The notes: a model not told the origin generated them from the sequence alone. 46,532 bases of DNA from CAZQVN01 sp964596775 (GCA_964596775.1 CAZQVN010000028.1:1-46532); one strand, 5' to 3'; positions 32,804 to 46,268 are shown, numbered from the stretch's first letter. Numbers and translations: made by a program.

Positions 32804-33478
32804 ATGAGACCTTTCGCTGCCACCGCTGCATCCGCCGCAACCCGGCCATTCGGAATCCTGTTGGCCGTCGCCTTCCTGGTCCTGCCGTCCACTGCCATCG
32901 CCCAGGAGGTGGTCGCGTTCGGCGGCGCCTCGGGTCCGGGGCTTGCCAGCATGTCGTTCAACAACCTGGGAACCCCGTCGGTCGGAAACGACGACGTGGC
33001 GGGCGCTTCCGACAACTGGATCGCCGTGAACCAGAAGGCCTATTGCTGCGTCGGTTACATCGACATGGTGTTCATCGTCGACGATGTCGGCGTGCCCACG
33101 ACGGAATACATTCTGACCGAGGGAGTCCACAACGGCACCGGCGTGCCATGGACCGATTACCATGTCGAACTGGGCTTCGGAACGGGCACCGGCTTCAACC
33201 CCTCGATCCCCGGCGACGGCCTGGACTTTGACGCCCCCGACCAGAATTCACCCTACAGTTTCGGCCCGTTCACGACGCTGACCATCACCGAGGATACGAT
33301 CGACGCGGTGGACGGCGTCATGCCCTCCGGCATGTTCCAGAATTTTGCGTTCCCGATCGACGTGCCGCCGGGCATCACGGAATTCACGGTCCGCCAGTAC
33401 CCGACGACCGCCCCGACCGCGACGGAAAGCGCCACGTGGGGGCGGGTCAAATCGCTGTACCGAACATCAGGGCATTAG
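32804..33478 (+). CDS. Secreted protein of unknown function
   Basis: A 224-residue protein with a long signal peptide (GILLAVAFLVLPSTAIAQ) and a beta-rich body with many Gly, Thr and aromatic residues, including YCCVGYIDMVF with adjacent cysteines. The family is not recognised. AAAGGAG precedes the ATG. It sits upstream of the GH16 glucanase by 41 bases and may be exported together with it. Confidence 0.65.
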   Translation: MRPFAATAASAATRPFGILLAVAFLVLPSTAIAQEVVAFGGASGPGLASMSFNNLGTPSVGNDDVAGASDNWIAVNQKAYCCVGYIDMVFIVDDVGVPTTEYILTEGVHNGTGVPWTDYHVELGFGTGTGFNPSIPGDGLDFDAPDQNSPYSFGPFTTLTITEDTIDAVDGVMPSGMFQNFAFPIDVPPGITEFTVRQYPTTAPTATESATWGRVKSLYRTSGH

Positions 33479-33519
33479 ACGGACAGGGGACGATTCCACC
33501 AATGGAAGGACAGCGACGC

Positions 33520-35412
33520 ATGACATCGAAATCGGCAGCCGGAATCCTGTTACTCACCCTGGCGTTCCTCGCAGCGGGACGGCCCGCGCCCGTCGAGGCC
33601 ACCTGGTCGCTCGTCTGGTCCGATGAGTTCAACGGCACGAGCGTCGATGCCGGCAACTGGACCCACGACATCGGCACCGGCTGCCCTTCGCTCTGCGGCT
33701 GGGGCAACAACGAGCTCCAGTACTATCGCTCCCAGAACGTCACCGTGACCGGCGGCAACCTCGTGATCACGTCCCGCGCCGAATCGTTCGGGGGCGCCTC
33801 GTTCACGTCCGGCAAGATCCACACCCGCGGCAAGCGGACGTTCCTCTACGGCCGCATCGAGATGCGGGCAAAGATCCCCACCGGCGGCGGCATGTGGCCG
33901 GCGTTCTGGATGCTGCCCGAGGCCGACGTCTACGGAGGATGGGCGGCCAGCGGCGAAATCGACATCATGGAAGCCGCGAACGCCACGACTTCAGTCGGCG
34001 GCGCGCTTCACTACGGGGGCAGCTGGCCGGCCAACACGTCGACCAGCGGATCGCACTCGCTCGGCGGCGCGAACTTTGCCGACGCGTTCCACATCTACGC
34101 GATCGAATGGGAGCCGGACGAGATCCGCTGGTACGTGGACGGCGTGCTCTTCATGACGCGCACGAGCGCCCAGTGGTATTCGGACGGCGCCCCCGGAAAC
34201 CCGCGCGCGCCGTTCGACCAGGAGTTCTACATCATCCTGAACTCGGCGGTCGGCGGAAACTACACGGGGTGCACGAGCCCCGGCTGCGTCACCGCCAGCC
34301 TGCCCCAGCAGTACCTCGTCGACTATGTCCGGGTCTACGAGGACATCGTGAACGCTCCGCCGACGGTGACCATCACCGCGCCGACATCCGGCTCGACGGT
34401 GCCGGCCGGCACCATCATGATCACGGCGAACGCCTCCGATCCCGACGGTTCCGTGGCCACGGTGGAGTTCTACAACGGCGCCACCTACCTGGGAGCGGAC
34501 ACGACGGCGCCCTACAGCTTCACCTGGAATTCCGTGACCGACGGGTGCTACGACATCGTGGCCCGGGCGCTCGACAATCTCGGCGGCGAGGGCACCGACA
34601 GCGTGGACATCACGGTCGGCGCGGGGTGCGGCCAGGCGGCGTATTTCGGATCGCCGTTCCTGCTTCCGGCCCGGATCCAGGCCGAGGACTACGACCTGGG
34701 CGGCCAGGGCGTGGCCTACAACGACCTGGATTCCGGCAACAGCGGCGGACAGTACCGCCCCGCCGAGGGGGTGGACATCGAAGCCTGCACGGATTCCGGC
34801 GGCGGCCACAACGTGGGGTGGGTGAACGCGGGCGAGTGGCTCGAGTACACGGTGGATGTTCCCGCGGCCGGTCCGTATGTGATCGATGTCCGCGTTGCCT
34901 CGGCGTCGACCGGCGGCGCACTCCATGTGGAGTTCAACGGAACCGACGTGACCGGGAGCATGGCGGTGCCAGTGACGGGCGGCTGGCAGGCGTGGACGAC
35001 GGTGACCGCGAACGCGAACCTTGCGGCCGGAACGCAGGTCCTGCGGTTGTCCGCGGAGACGGCCGGATTCAACATCAACTACATCGACGTCCAGATGGAT
35101 CCCTCGGCGGTCGTCATGGACCCGCGGGGCGTGGGGCACATCCTCCATGCGAGCTTTCCGAACCCGTTCCGATCGGCAACGACGATCCGATTCGACCTGG
35201 CGGAATCCGACGAGGTTCAGCTGAGCGTGTTCGACGTGTCCGGCCGGCTGGTCCGGGCCCTCATCGAGGACGAGCCGCTTCCGGCCGGTCCGCATGCCGC
35301 CACCTGGGACGGTCGTGACGAAACGGGGCGCGTCATGTCTCCGGGGGTCTATTTTTTCCGGATGAGTGCCGGGGCGTTTTCGAGCACGAGGAGCGTGACG
35401 CTGGTTCCGTGA
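33520..35412 (+). CDS. Secreted GH16 endo-beta-glucanase with CBM6 and FlgD-like C-terminus
   Basis: A 630-residue modular enzyme. A signal peptide is followed by a glycoside hydrolase family 16 domain (about 28-285) with the catalytic ExDxxE site GEIDIME (nucleophile Glu146, Asp148, acid/base Glu151), laminarinase style. An Ig-like domain follows (PPTVTITAPTSGSTVPAG, about 288-370), then a CBM6 carbohydrate-binding module (ARIQAEDYDLGG, GEWLEYTVDVP, about 385-525) and a FlgD-like Ig domain (VQLSVFDVSGRLVRAL ... WDGRDETGRVMSPGVYFFRM). It should cut beta-1,3 or mixed-linkage glucans outside the cell. GGAAGGA is 9 bases before the ATG; an ATG 18 bases upstream is a less likely start. Confidence 0.92.
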   Translation: MTSKSAAGILLLTLAFLAAGRPAPVEATWSLVWSDEFNGTSVDAGNWTHDIGTGCPSLCGWGNNELQYYRSQNVTVTGGNLVITSRAESFGGASFTSGKIHTRGKRTFLYGRIEMRAKIPTGGGMWPAFWMLPEADVYGGWAASGEIDIMEAANATTSVGGALHYGGSWPANTSTSGSHSLGGANFADAFHIYAIEWEPDEIRWYVDGVLFMTRTSAQWYSDGAPGNPRAPFDQEFYIILNSAVGGNYTGCTSPGCVTASLPQQYLVDYVRVYEDIVNAPPTVTITAPTSGSTVPAGTIMITANASDPDGSVATVEFYNGATYLGADTTAPYSFTWNSVTDGCYDIVARALDNLGGEGTDSVDITVGAGCGQAAYFGSPFLLPARIQAEDYDLGGQGVAYNDLDSGNSGGQYRPAEGVDIEACTDSGGGHNVGWVNAGEWLEYTVDVPAAGPYVIDVRVASASTGGALHVEFNGTDVTGSMAVPVTGGWQAWTTVTANANLAAGTQVLRLSAETAGFNINYIDVQMDPSAVVMDPRGVGHILHASFPNPFRSATTIRFDLAESDEVQLSVFDVSGRLVRALIEDEPLPAGPHAATWDGRDETGRVMSPGVYFFRMSAGAFSSTRSVTLVP

Positions 35413-35524
35413 GGAGTTCTCAGGAAGCTCTGGGCGGACGATTTTCTTCCCTGAGTCGAGTGACGCCGGCCCCGTGGTGGATCGACTTCAGACATTCTAC
35501 ACGTATAAAAATATTGCGTTTACA

Positions 35525-35541
35525 TCATAAGCGGCTTACGA
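35525..35541. promoter_or_regulatory. Candidate operator of the AbiEii-like pair
   Basis: TCATAAGC-G-GCTTACGA is a 17-base dyad with one mismatch, ending 7 bases before the ATG of the small upstream gene. An AT-rich segment with a TATAAA (35509-35514) lies just upstream. This suits autorepression by the small basic protein. Confidence 0.4.
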
Positions 35542-35548
35542 TGATCCC

Positions 35549-35815
35549 ATGTCACGGAAGATCCGGAAACTTCTCGCCGAAATCGGCCGGAGGGGAGGGC
35601 TGAAAAGCCGTCGCCGCCTGGAACCCGAAACCGCCCGAAAAATGGTGCGGGTCCGGGAAGCGCGACGCGCCTACCGCCGCTTCCATATTTCCTGCTTCTG
35701 GTCCTACGATCCGGAGTTCAAAATCACGGCGGACGAAATCCAATGGGTCGTCGAGGGACTTCGGAAGAACGGGAATCGTGAGGCCTGGGAGGTGGCCGCA
35801 AGGCTATGCCGCTGA
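35549..35815 (+). CDS. Small basic protein, probable antitoxin of AbiEii-like toxin
   Basis: An 88-residue basic protein. The N-terminal half (IGRRGGLKSRRRLEPETARKM) has the GG-K-x-x-LxPE-x-R pattern of small DNA- or RNA-binding proteins; the C-terminal half is more acidic and helical. Its last codons overlap the start of the nucleotidyltransferase gene by 10 bases, typical of toxin-antitoxin pairs. It is much shorter than the usual AbiEi antitoxin and lacks its winged-helix domain, so the pairing is inferred from position. Confidence 0.6.
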   Translation: MSRKIRKLLAEIGRRGGLKSRRRLEPETARKMVRVREARRAYRRFHISCFWSYDPEFKITADEIQWVVEGLRKNGNREAWEVAARLCR

Positions 35816-36639
35816 CACCGTTTCAAAGAAAACTGGCCGCACTTCTAGCGGAAAATCGCACCCCGGACAGTCATTTAGCCGGTGGCGCAGCGCTCCACTT
35901 TGCCCCGAACTCCAGGCGGTTCAGCAACGATCTCGACTACTTTCACGACTCCGTCGAACGCGTGGCAACGGCCTTTGAAGCGGACCGAAAGCTCCTTGTT
36001 GAGAACGGCTGTTCCGTCGACCTGGAACTCAACCAGCCAGGCTACCTCCGCGCCGCCGTGTCCTCAGGAAAGGATCAGACCAAGATCGAGTGGGCTCACG
36101 ACTCGGCCTGGCGGTTCATGCCGGCGGTGCGTCAGCCCGAGGTCGGATACCAGCTCCACCCCGTCGACCTGGCCGTCAACAAGGTGCTGGCCCTTGCGGG
36201 GCGGGACGAACCTCGCGACTTTCTCGACATCATTTACATCAACCGGGAGATACTTCCGCTCGGGCCCCTCTGCTGGACAGCCGTTGGAAAGGATCCCGGC
36301 TTCAGTCCCATGTCGCTGCTGGAACTGCTGAAACGCCGTGGTCGCTACCGGCCCGAGGATTTTTCCGCGCTGATGGTCACGGAACCGATCGACCTGAAGA
36401 GCATGAAGTCGGAGTGGCTGGAGATGCTGAGTGATGCCGACGCATTCATTCGCAGCCGCCCGCCGGAAGAGGCGGGCTGTCTCTACTATTCACGATCCCG
36501 CGGCCGGTTCGTGGATCCGCGCGGCGTTGCCAATGCTGATGACATAACCCCTCATTTCGGGCGCCCCGGGGGAGTGCTGCCGAGGTTCTATCCGGGGGAT
36601 TCACTGAGGGACAAGCCGGAAGACGGAAGCAATTCGTGA
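35806..36639 (+). CDS. AbiEii/AbiGii-like nucleotidyltransferase (toxin)
   Basis: A 277-residue protein with a DNA-polymerase-beta-type nucleotidyltransferase core: HLAGGAALHF followed by RFSNDLDYF, in which Asp42 and Asp44 are the metal ligands. The third acidic residue is probably in DLELNQ. HPVDLAVNKVLALAGRDEPRDFLDIIYI is a family hallmark. AbiEii toxins transfer nucleotides to tRNA and cause growth arrest, protecting populations from phage. The ATG overlaps the small upstream gene. The C-terminal 50 residues are unlike AbiEii. Confidence 0.8.
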   Translation: MPLTPFQRKLAALLAENRTPDSHLAGGAALHFAPNSRRFSNDLDYFHDSVERVATAFEADRKLLVENGCSVDLELNQPGYLRAAVSSGKDQTKIEWAHDSAWRFMPAVRQPEVGYQLHPVDLAVNKVLALAGRDEPRDFLDIIYINREILPLGPLCWTAVGKDPGFSPMSLLELLKRRGRYRPEDFSALMVTEPIDLKSMKSEWLEMLSDADAFIRSRPPEEAGCLYYSRSRGRFVDPRGVANADDITPHFGRPGGVLPRFYPGDSLRDKPEDGSNS

Positions 36640-36683
36640 ATCGGCGCCCGCACTCGACCCTTGAGCTCTGGGCCGGGTGACGC

Positions 36684-37226
36684 ATGGTCTTCCTTCGCGC
36701 GACCCGGAAGGTGTTGAGCCTCCTTCCACCGACATCTGAGAATGCAACTGAAGGAAACGACACGGCGCTCGGCGACTGGTTTGTGAATCGAATCGTCATC
36801 GACCGGAGGCCGCTGCTCCTGCTCATCAGCTCGACGTCGCTCCTGCCGATCCTGATTCCGGCGCGGGACGTTCGGCATCTTCCGGAGCATCTTCCCGACC
36901 TGGTTGAGCAGCGCCTGGAGCGCCTTGGCGTCGATGCCACGCTGATCCGGGCGGAAGTGTCTGCGCTCACTCCCGTGGGTGTCGGGCCGACCAACAATCG
37001 CTCCGTTGTCGGCATCCTCACCGACTTCTGCCGACTGGCGCCGTACTATTTCACCATCCGAGGCTGGGGCGATGCCGAAATCGAGGACACGGAACGCAAG
37101 CTCTCCGGTACGCCCTGTTTCGCGGGTCGACGGGATGAGGAGACCGTTTTCCCCGACAAAAAGTCGGTCGAACTCCTCTGGAGACACTGGTCTTCGGGCA
37201 AGCGCGGGAGTGCCGGAACCGCCTGA
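36684..37226 (+). CDS. DUF6933-like protein
   Basis: A 180-residue protein with LGDWFVNRIVIDRRPLLLL, a core strand/helix, and PTNNRSVVGILTDF, which match my recollection of the DUF6933 pattern (a nucleotide-like core with N-RSV-G-x-x-DF). The last 40 residues are charged and poorly conserved in appearance. Function unknown. It starts 44 bases after the AbiEii-like gene and may belong to the same unit. No clear Shine-Dalgarno is seen. Confidence 0.55.
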   Translation: MVFLRATRKVLSLLPPTSENATEGNDTALGDWFVNRIVIDRRPLLLLISSTSLLPILIPARDVRHLPEHLPDLVEQRLERLGVDATLIRAEVSALTPVGVGPTNNRSVVGILTDFCRLAPYYFTIRGWGDAEIEDTERKLSGTPCFAGRRDEETVFPDKKSVELLWRHWSSGKRGSAGTA

Positions 37227-37261
37227 AATTAGGCCCCGAAAACAGGAACTCCCCCTCCCCA

Positions 37262-37290
37262 TTGACTTTCCACCCCTCGTTTTCTAACGT
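37262..37290 (+). promoter_or_regulatory. Promoter upstream of the thioredoxin-like gene
   Basis: TTGACT (37262-37267), a 17-base spacer and TAACGT (37285-37290) form a good sigma-70-type promoter. A start near 37297 would give a leader of about 70 bases for the thioredoxin-like gene and lpdA. Confidence 0.55.
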
Positions 37291-37368
37291 CCGGTCCCTG
37301 TTCCGGCTCTCCCTATCATGATCCGGGTGGAGCCCGCCCGACACCCCTTCCTTCCTGGAGACCGACCG

Positions 37369-37881
37369 ATGACGGACCCCATCCCGTGGCCGCAAGCGCC
37401 TGAGTGGACGCGGGTTCCGGACTTTGCGCTCCCGGCCCTGGCGGGGGGCGAAACGAAGCTCGCCGACCTGCTTGGCGAGGGTCCGCTCTGGCTCGTCTTC
37501 ATGAAGCGGGGCTGCAACACCTGCAAGCTGACCGTGCCCTACCTGGAGCGCGTGCACCGTTTTCTCCGGGATTCGATCGGAAACGTGGTGATCGTGGCCC
37601 AGGAAACGCCTGAGGAAGCGGCGGCCTGGGTCCGGGAGGTGAACACGACCGTGCCGGTCCTCCTCGACGGGGCTCCGTTCGCGGTTTCGGCCGCCTACGG
37701 CATCACCACGGTGCCCACGTCGTTCCTGATCGAGCCGGACGGAACGCTGGCGAAATACAGCGCGGCGTTCATCCGCGAACATCTCGAGGAGATCGCCGCG
37801 GACCTGACCCGGCGGGCCAGCCTCAGCGAGTTTCATCTCATACTGGATACCGACAATGCGCCGGTGCTGCGTCCCGGCTGA
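37369..37881 (+). CDS. Thioredoxin-fold redox protein (AhpC/TlpA type)
   Basis: A 170-residue cytosolic thioredoxin-fold protein with a Cys-Asn-Thr-Cys pair (FMKRGCNTCKLTVPYLERV) and the cis-Pro motif TTVPTSFLIEPDG. The spacing fits TlpA-like or peroxiredoxin-like reductants. There is no signal peptide from the ATG at 37369 (GGAG 8 bases upstream). It precedes lpdA by 59 bases and could draw electrons from that flavoprotein, as dihydrolipoamide-linked reductases do; this is inference. Confidence 0.75.
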   Translation: MTDPIPWPQAPEWTRVPDFALPALAGGETKLADLLGEGPLWLVFMKRGCNTCKLTVPYLERVHRFLRDSIGNVVIVAQETPEEAAAWVREVNTTVPVLLDGAPFAVSAAYGITTVPTSFLIEPDGTLAKYSAAFIREHLEEIAADLTRRASLSEFHLILDTDNAPVLRPG

Positions 37882-37940
37882 ACGAGTCGAAACGCCGTCA
37901 AGTTGTGACGGCCGGACATACACAACGAAAGGAAATCCCC

Positions 37941-39338
37941 ATGGCGGATACCAAGGAATTTGACGTCGTTGTTCTCGGCGGCGGACCGGGCGGCTACGTG
38001 GCCGCGATCCGGGCCGGACAGCTCGGCTACAAGGCCTGCGTGATCGAGAAGGAGCGGGTCGGCGGCGTGTGCCTGAACTGGGGGTGCATCCCGAGCAAGG
38101 CGCTGCTCAAGAACTCGGAGATCTACCGGTCGATCCGGGAAGCCGACAAGTGGGGCATCGCGCTGGAAAAACTGTCGTTCGACTTTCCCAAGGTCATCGA
38201 CAAGAGCCGCAGCGTGTCCGACTCCATCGTGAAGGGCGTGGAGTTCCTGCTCAAGAAGAACAAGGTGGAGACGATCCCGGGGACCGGAAAGTTTCTCTCG
38301 AAGACCGAGATCGAGGTCACCGGAGAGAAGGGAAAGACGACCGTCAAGGGGAAGCACATCATCATCGCCACCGGCGGCCGGCCGCGCCCGCTGCCGTTTG
38401 CGCCGTTCGACGGCAAGGCGATCCTCTCCAGCCGCCATGCGCTCGACCGCCGCGAGTTTCCGAAGTCGATCCTCATCATCGGCGCCGGCGCCATCGGCGT
38501 GGAGTTCGCGTCGTTCTACAACGCGTTCGGCAGCAAGGTGACGGTCGTGGAGATGATGCCGACGATCGTGCCGATCGAGGACGCCGAGATCGCCGCGATC
38601 CTCAAGAAGTCGTTCGAGAAGCGGGGCATGGACATCCTCGTGAACGCGAAGGTGGCTTCGCTCAAGGCTTCCGGCAAGGGCGCCGTGGCCGAAATCGAAA
38701 TCAACGGCAAGAAGGAAAAGATCGAGGCCGACTGCGCGCTCGTGGCGATCGGCGTCATGCCGAACACGGAGGAGATCGGTCTCGAGGCGGCCGGCGTCAC
38801 GCTGGAAAAGGGGTTCGTGAAGGTGGACGCGGCGTTCCGGACGAACGTGCCGGGCATCTACGCGATCGGCGACGTGAACGGCCCCCCCCTCCTCGCCCAC
38901 GTGGCGTCGATGGAGGGAATCGTCTGCGTGGAGCAGATCGCGGGTCACAAGAATTCGAAGGTGGACTATTCCAACGTGCCCTCCTGCACCTACTGCCAGC
39001 CGCAGATCGGCGCCACCGGCATGACCGAGGCGCAGGTCAAGGCAAAGGGGATCGACTACAAGGTCGGCAAGTTCCCGTTCACCGCCCTCGGCAAGGCGAA
39101 GGCGGTCGGCGAAACGGAAGGCCTCGTGAAACTGATCTTCGACAAGAAGTACGGCGAGATCCTCGGCGGTCACATCATCGGGCCGGAAGCCACCGAGCAG
39201 ATCGCGGAGGTCGTGACGGCGCGCGGCGCCGAAGCCACGCAGGCCACGCTGCACCTCACGATGCACGCGCATCCCACGTTTTCCGAGGCGGTCATGGAAG
39301 CGGCGGCGGCGGCGGACGGGGAAGCGATACACATGTAG
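37941..39338 (+). CDS. lpdA: Dihydrolipoyl dehydrogenase
   Basis: A 465-residue flavoprotein disulfide reductase, the usual length for E3. FAD-binding VVVLGGGPGGYVAAIRAGQLG, redox GGVCLNWGCIPSKALLKN, NAD-binding ILIIGAGAIGVEFASFYNAFG and active-site HAHPTFSEAV at the interface are all present. It reoxidises lipoamide of the 2-oxoacid dehydrogenase or glycine cleavage complexes; no E1 or E2 gene is beside it. AAAGGA precedes the ATG. Only 3 bases separate its stop from the stop of the convergent sialidase-like gene. Confidence 0.96.
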   Translation: MADTKEFDVVVLGGGPGGYVAAIRAGQLGYKACVIEKERVGGVCLNWGCIPSKALLKNSEIYRSIREADKWGIALEKLSFDFPKVIDKSRSVSDSIVKGVEFLLKKNKVETIPGTGKFLSKTEIEVTGEKGKTTVKGKHIIIATGGRPRPLPFAPFDGKAILSSRHALDRREFPKSILIIGAGAIGVEFASFYNAFGSKVTVVEMMPTIVPIEDAEIAAILKKSFEKRGMDILVNAKVASLKASGKGAVAEIEINGKKEKIEADCALVAIGVMPNTEEIGLEAAGVTLEKGFVKVDAAFRTNVPGIYAIGDVNGPPLLAHVASMEGIVCVEQIAGHKNSKVDYSNVPSCTYCQPQIGATGMTEAQVKAKGIDYKVGKFPFTALGKAKAVGETEGLVKLIFDKKYGEILGGHIIGPEATEQIAEVVTARGAEATQATLHLTMHAHPTFSEAVMEAAAAADGEAIHM

Positions 39339-39341
39339 GGA

Positions 39342-41699
39342 TCAGCGCGCTCTCGTAATCTTCGCCCGGGTTTCCGACCCTCTACTCGCTGCATGGATGA
39401 AGTAGATTCCTTCGGGGACAATCGCTCCCGCATTGTCGCGGCCGTCCCAGCGAAACGGAGTCTTCCCCCCCTCCAGGGCGCCATCATGGAGATTTCGAAT
39501 TTGACGCCCCTGAATATCCATGATGTTCACGCGCACGGAATTGGACTCCGGTACGTAGAGATCGATCTCCACGATTCCGGAAGTCGGGTTCGGATGTGGT
39601 GGTCCCCACCGGAAGTCGAGCGGACGGGGGCGCCCGATGGCCGGTTCCGAGAGCATTTCCGCTCCATCGAGTCGCGTCGCACGCACGGAATACCGGTTTC
39701 TGCGTCCCAGTACGGGAGAAGCGTCCCGATAGGTTCCTTCACCCCGGGTAGCCCACAGACCATCGAACCGGGCCATCGGCTCCCACGGCCCGTCCTCGAC
39801 GGAACGCAACACCTCGTAGCCTGAGATCAGGTCCCAAGGTTGTCCCTGCCAGTTCAACTCCACCGCCTCCGCCGACTCCACAGCCTTCACCCCGATCTCG
39901 ATCTCAGGGATTTCCACCCGGATCTCGCGGTAGTGCAGATCTCCGTCGTCGCTCCCGCGGTCCGGATCCCACTTCATCTGCGGCCACATCAGCAGCATTC
40001 CGTCGCGTTTGGGTTGAAGCTCCAGACGGTCCCCGGCAAAAGCGACTTCGTGCCATTCGCTCTGCGTTTCGTTCAGGCGCTGGTTTGCGGAGAAGGTCCG
40101 CCCACCATCCGAAGAGACCGTTCCATAGATGTTGTAGAAGACTCCGCGCGGGTCTTCGCGCCGATCGATCCAGGCGCTGATGACCCGGCCGAAACGATCC
40201 ACGCCGACTACGGGGAGTTGATTGTCCCGGCCGGGAGCGTCATCGTTGATCCGAACCTTCGGGGTCCAGGTCCGCCCGCCGTCGGTGGACGACACCATCA
40301 CGATATCCCGCTGGTCCCGCGACACCGAACCCGCATCGGGTATAAACTCGCGCAGACGGATCGAGTACGCCTCGTCGTACCGCCAGGTGGCCAGAAGGTG
40401 TATGTAGTATGTGCCGTCGCGGGGCAGCGAGAACACGAATTCGGGGGATTTCCACGGATCGAGCTGGCGGCTCACCGTTCCATGACCGACAGGAAACGAG
40501 TTACTCTCCTCGTCCACTCCGGACACAAAGAAACCAACAGGGTAATTCTCTTGTCTCTGGTCACCTCCGGCCCCCCACCCGTCAAAGGCCACCATCTGTC
40601 CGGCCTTGCCCTCGAAGCGGAAGTAATCGTAGTCCCCACCCGGGCGACGATCGGGAGAAATCGACTTGCCTCGGAACTCCGATCCGATCTCGATCGGCGT
40701 TGCGGTTTCCTGTGTATCGTTGGGCTCCAACTCGCCGACGGACCTGTCGACGTCCACAGCGCGGCCGACCGCTCTCTCCGCGTAGACAACGTACACGGTT
40801 CCCGTTCTCGGCCCGCCACTGCGGTCGACGGCAACGGAAATGAAATCCGGCTGAAGGCCGTACGAGAGATAGTGGAACGGATGCAGGCGCTCTTGTTCTT
40901 CTCTGTATCCTGGCGCTTCGATCAAAGGTTCTTGACAGGACGCAACCAGGAACTCTGGCCCAAACGTGCCACCCCCGTCCTCCGATTGTCGCCCAACGAC
41001 CGCCCCCTGCCTCAAATCCTTCCAGAGAACCAGGAGGCTGCCATCCGGCAACACCACGGGCTCACTGCTGAAAGAAGTCGTTGAACTCAGAGTCTCACGA
41101 ATGCTCCATGCCCCCTCCATTCGACGGATAAACTGAATGGTGCTTATGGAATTGGAGTCCGTTGCAGCTTGCTGCGTGAACGTCAAGCAGAGTTGATCTC
41201 GTCGGGGATCGCAAACAATCCTTGGGGAGTCGCCCGATGTGTCCGTGGCTATCTCCGACGCCCATGTGACCGTGTCAATGCCGGCAATTCCGCGATAGAC
41301 TTCTATGTAATGTGCGTAGCCGGGTGGAGGAAGACCGTATTGCGTCGAATGAAGCGCGGTCCAAAAATCACCCTTGGTATCCGAAGCAATGCTCGACGGT
41401 GGGTTGTGGTAACTCTGAAACGAGCGAGGAAAGGAGAACCGTCGAGACCACGCTTCCAGTGAATTCATCATCGAACCACGAACACCGCTCGCGGAATGCG
41501 CGATCCCCCACACTAAAACTCCCCGTGACCCTTGAAACGCCACTTGTGGTGAATTCTCTTTGTTGTTGAAATTGATGTCCAGCCCAGACTCATAGCAGTG
41601 TTCTGCTCCCGTGAATATACTGACCCCTCTGGCCGTTTGTGGACACAGAAGCACCGAGATGACTACTAGAATTCGTGGTGACATATCGAGAGGTTTCAT
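39342..41699 (-). CDS. Secreted protein with BNR/Asp-box propeller, PPC domain and FlgD-like C-terminus
   Basis: A 785-residue exported protein. The signal peptide ends near TARGVS. The body has sialidase-type Asp-box motifs (SSTDGGRTWTPK, SSDGGRTFSANQ), indicating a beta-propeller split by a PPC domain (ELEPNDTQETATPIEIG ... YDYFRFEGKAGQ, about residues 325-455). An FN3-like segment (about 605-690) and a FlgD-like Ig domain (VRVNIMDIQGRQIRNL ... WDGRDNAGAIVPEGIYF) follow. No sialidase catalytic residues are evident, so it may bind rather than cleave glycans. It is the last gene of the lower-GC cluster, 10 bases after its neighbour. Confidence 0.75.
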   Translation of the reverse strand: MKPLDMSPRILVVISVLLCPQTARGVSIFTGAEHCYESGLDINFNNKENSPQVAFQGSRGVLVWGIAHSASGVRGSMMNSLEAWSRRFSFPRSFQSYHNPPSSIASDTKGDFWTALHSTQYGLPPPGYAHYIEVYRGIAGIDTVTWASEIATDTSGDSPRIVCDPRRDQLCLTFTQQAATDSNSISTIQFIRRMEGAWSIRETLSSTTSFSSEPVVLPDGSLLVLWKDLRQGAVVGRQSEDGGGTFGPEFLVASCQEPLIEAPGYREEQERLHPFHYLSYGLQPDFISVAVDRSGGPRTGTVYVVYAERAVGRAVDVDRSVGELEPNDTQETATPIEIGSEFRGKSISPDRRPGGDYDYFRFEGKAGQMVAFDGWGAGGDQRQENYPVGFFVSGVDEESNSFPVGHGTVSRQLDPWKSPEFVFSLPRDGTYYIHLLATWRYDEAYSIRLREFIPDAGSVSRDQRDIVMVSSTDGGRTWTPKVRINDDAPGRDNQLPVVGVDRFGRVISAWIDRREDPRGVFYNIYGTVSSDGGRTFSANQRLNETQSEWHEVAFAGDRLELQPKRDGMLLMWPQMKWDPDRGSDDGDLHYREIRVEIPEIEIGVKAVESAEAVELNWQGQPWDLISGYEVLRSVEDGPWEPMARFDGLWATRGEGTYRDASPVLGRRNRYSVRATRLDGAEMLSEPAIGRPRPLDFRWGPPHPNPTSGIVEIDLYVPESNSVRVNIMDIQGRQIRNLHDGALEGGKTPFRWDGRDNAGAIVPEGIYFIHAASRGSETRAKITRAR

Positions 41700-41709
41700 C
41701 TTGAGTCAC

Positions 41710-42261
41710 TCATCGCGTATACAGAACTACGAGTCGGCATGAAGAAATGCTTTCCGCCGTTACGGCACGACTAACGTCATCTGATCTCTGCGGATCACGC
41801 CGCAGCATTAATCCGATCGTGGCGGATCGGCCGTTCCTTACGAAGTCGGTTACAGGGCAGTCGTACCCACCCAGCGAGGAGTCTTCGTCCTCATCGACAA
41901 GTCGGTTGCTGACGGCTCGTGCCTCCGGTGCAGACCGGACCTTAGAAACATCGATGACCCCTTTCCCTGAAAGCGACTGCCAAGTGTCGTTTGAGTGCCA
42001 AGAGCTCTCTATCGACTCTACTGCAAGTGGAGTCTCCTGAATTCGTCCAACCGTCATTTGAAAACGGGCCATCACTACCTTTGAAGGCTCGCAGTCGGAT
42101 GGCAATTCAAATTGAAGCAGTAGACGAACGTCTTGCTCGTCCAGGGGATTTACGACTGTGATAACCTGCGTTGGGCTCAGTCGTGCGGCTCTGGCTTGTG
42201 CAAGAGTGGGTATCGCGATAACGAGACAAGAAACTGCGCAGAAGGTGGCAATCCGGTTCAT
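41710..42261 (-). CDS. Small secreted protein of the copper-oxidase cluster
   Basis: A 183-residue exported protein with a signal peptide (CAVSCLVIAIPTLAQARA). The body has a jelly-roll look (VRLLLQFELPSDCEPSKVVMA ... FVRNGRSATIGLMLR) that recalls DNRLRE-type modules, in which Asn, Arg and Leu-rich strands form a beta-sandwich. The match is loose. A GGGGG run lies 5 bases before the ATG. It is 12 bases downstream of the oxidase gene and 10 bases upstream of the sialidase-like gene, so it is cotranscribed with both. Confidence 0.65.
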   Translation of the reverse strand: MNRIATFCAVSCLVIAIPTLAQARAARLSPTQVITVVNPLDEQDVRLLLQFELPSDCEPSKVVMARFQMTVGRIQETPLAVESIESSWHSNDTWQSLSGKGVIDVSKVRSAPEARAVSNRLVDEDEDSSLGGYDCPVTDFVRNGRSATIGLMLRRDPQRSDDVSRAVTAESISSCRLVVLYTR

Positions 42262-42273
42262 GAGTCCCCCCTG

Positions 42274-46268
<3,995 letters not shown>

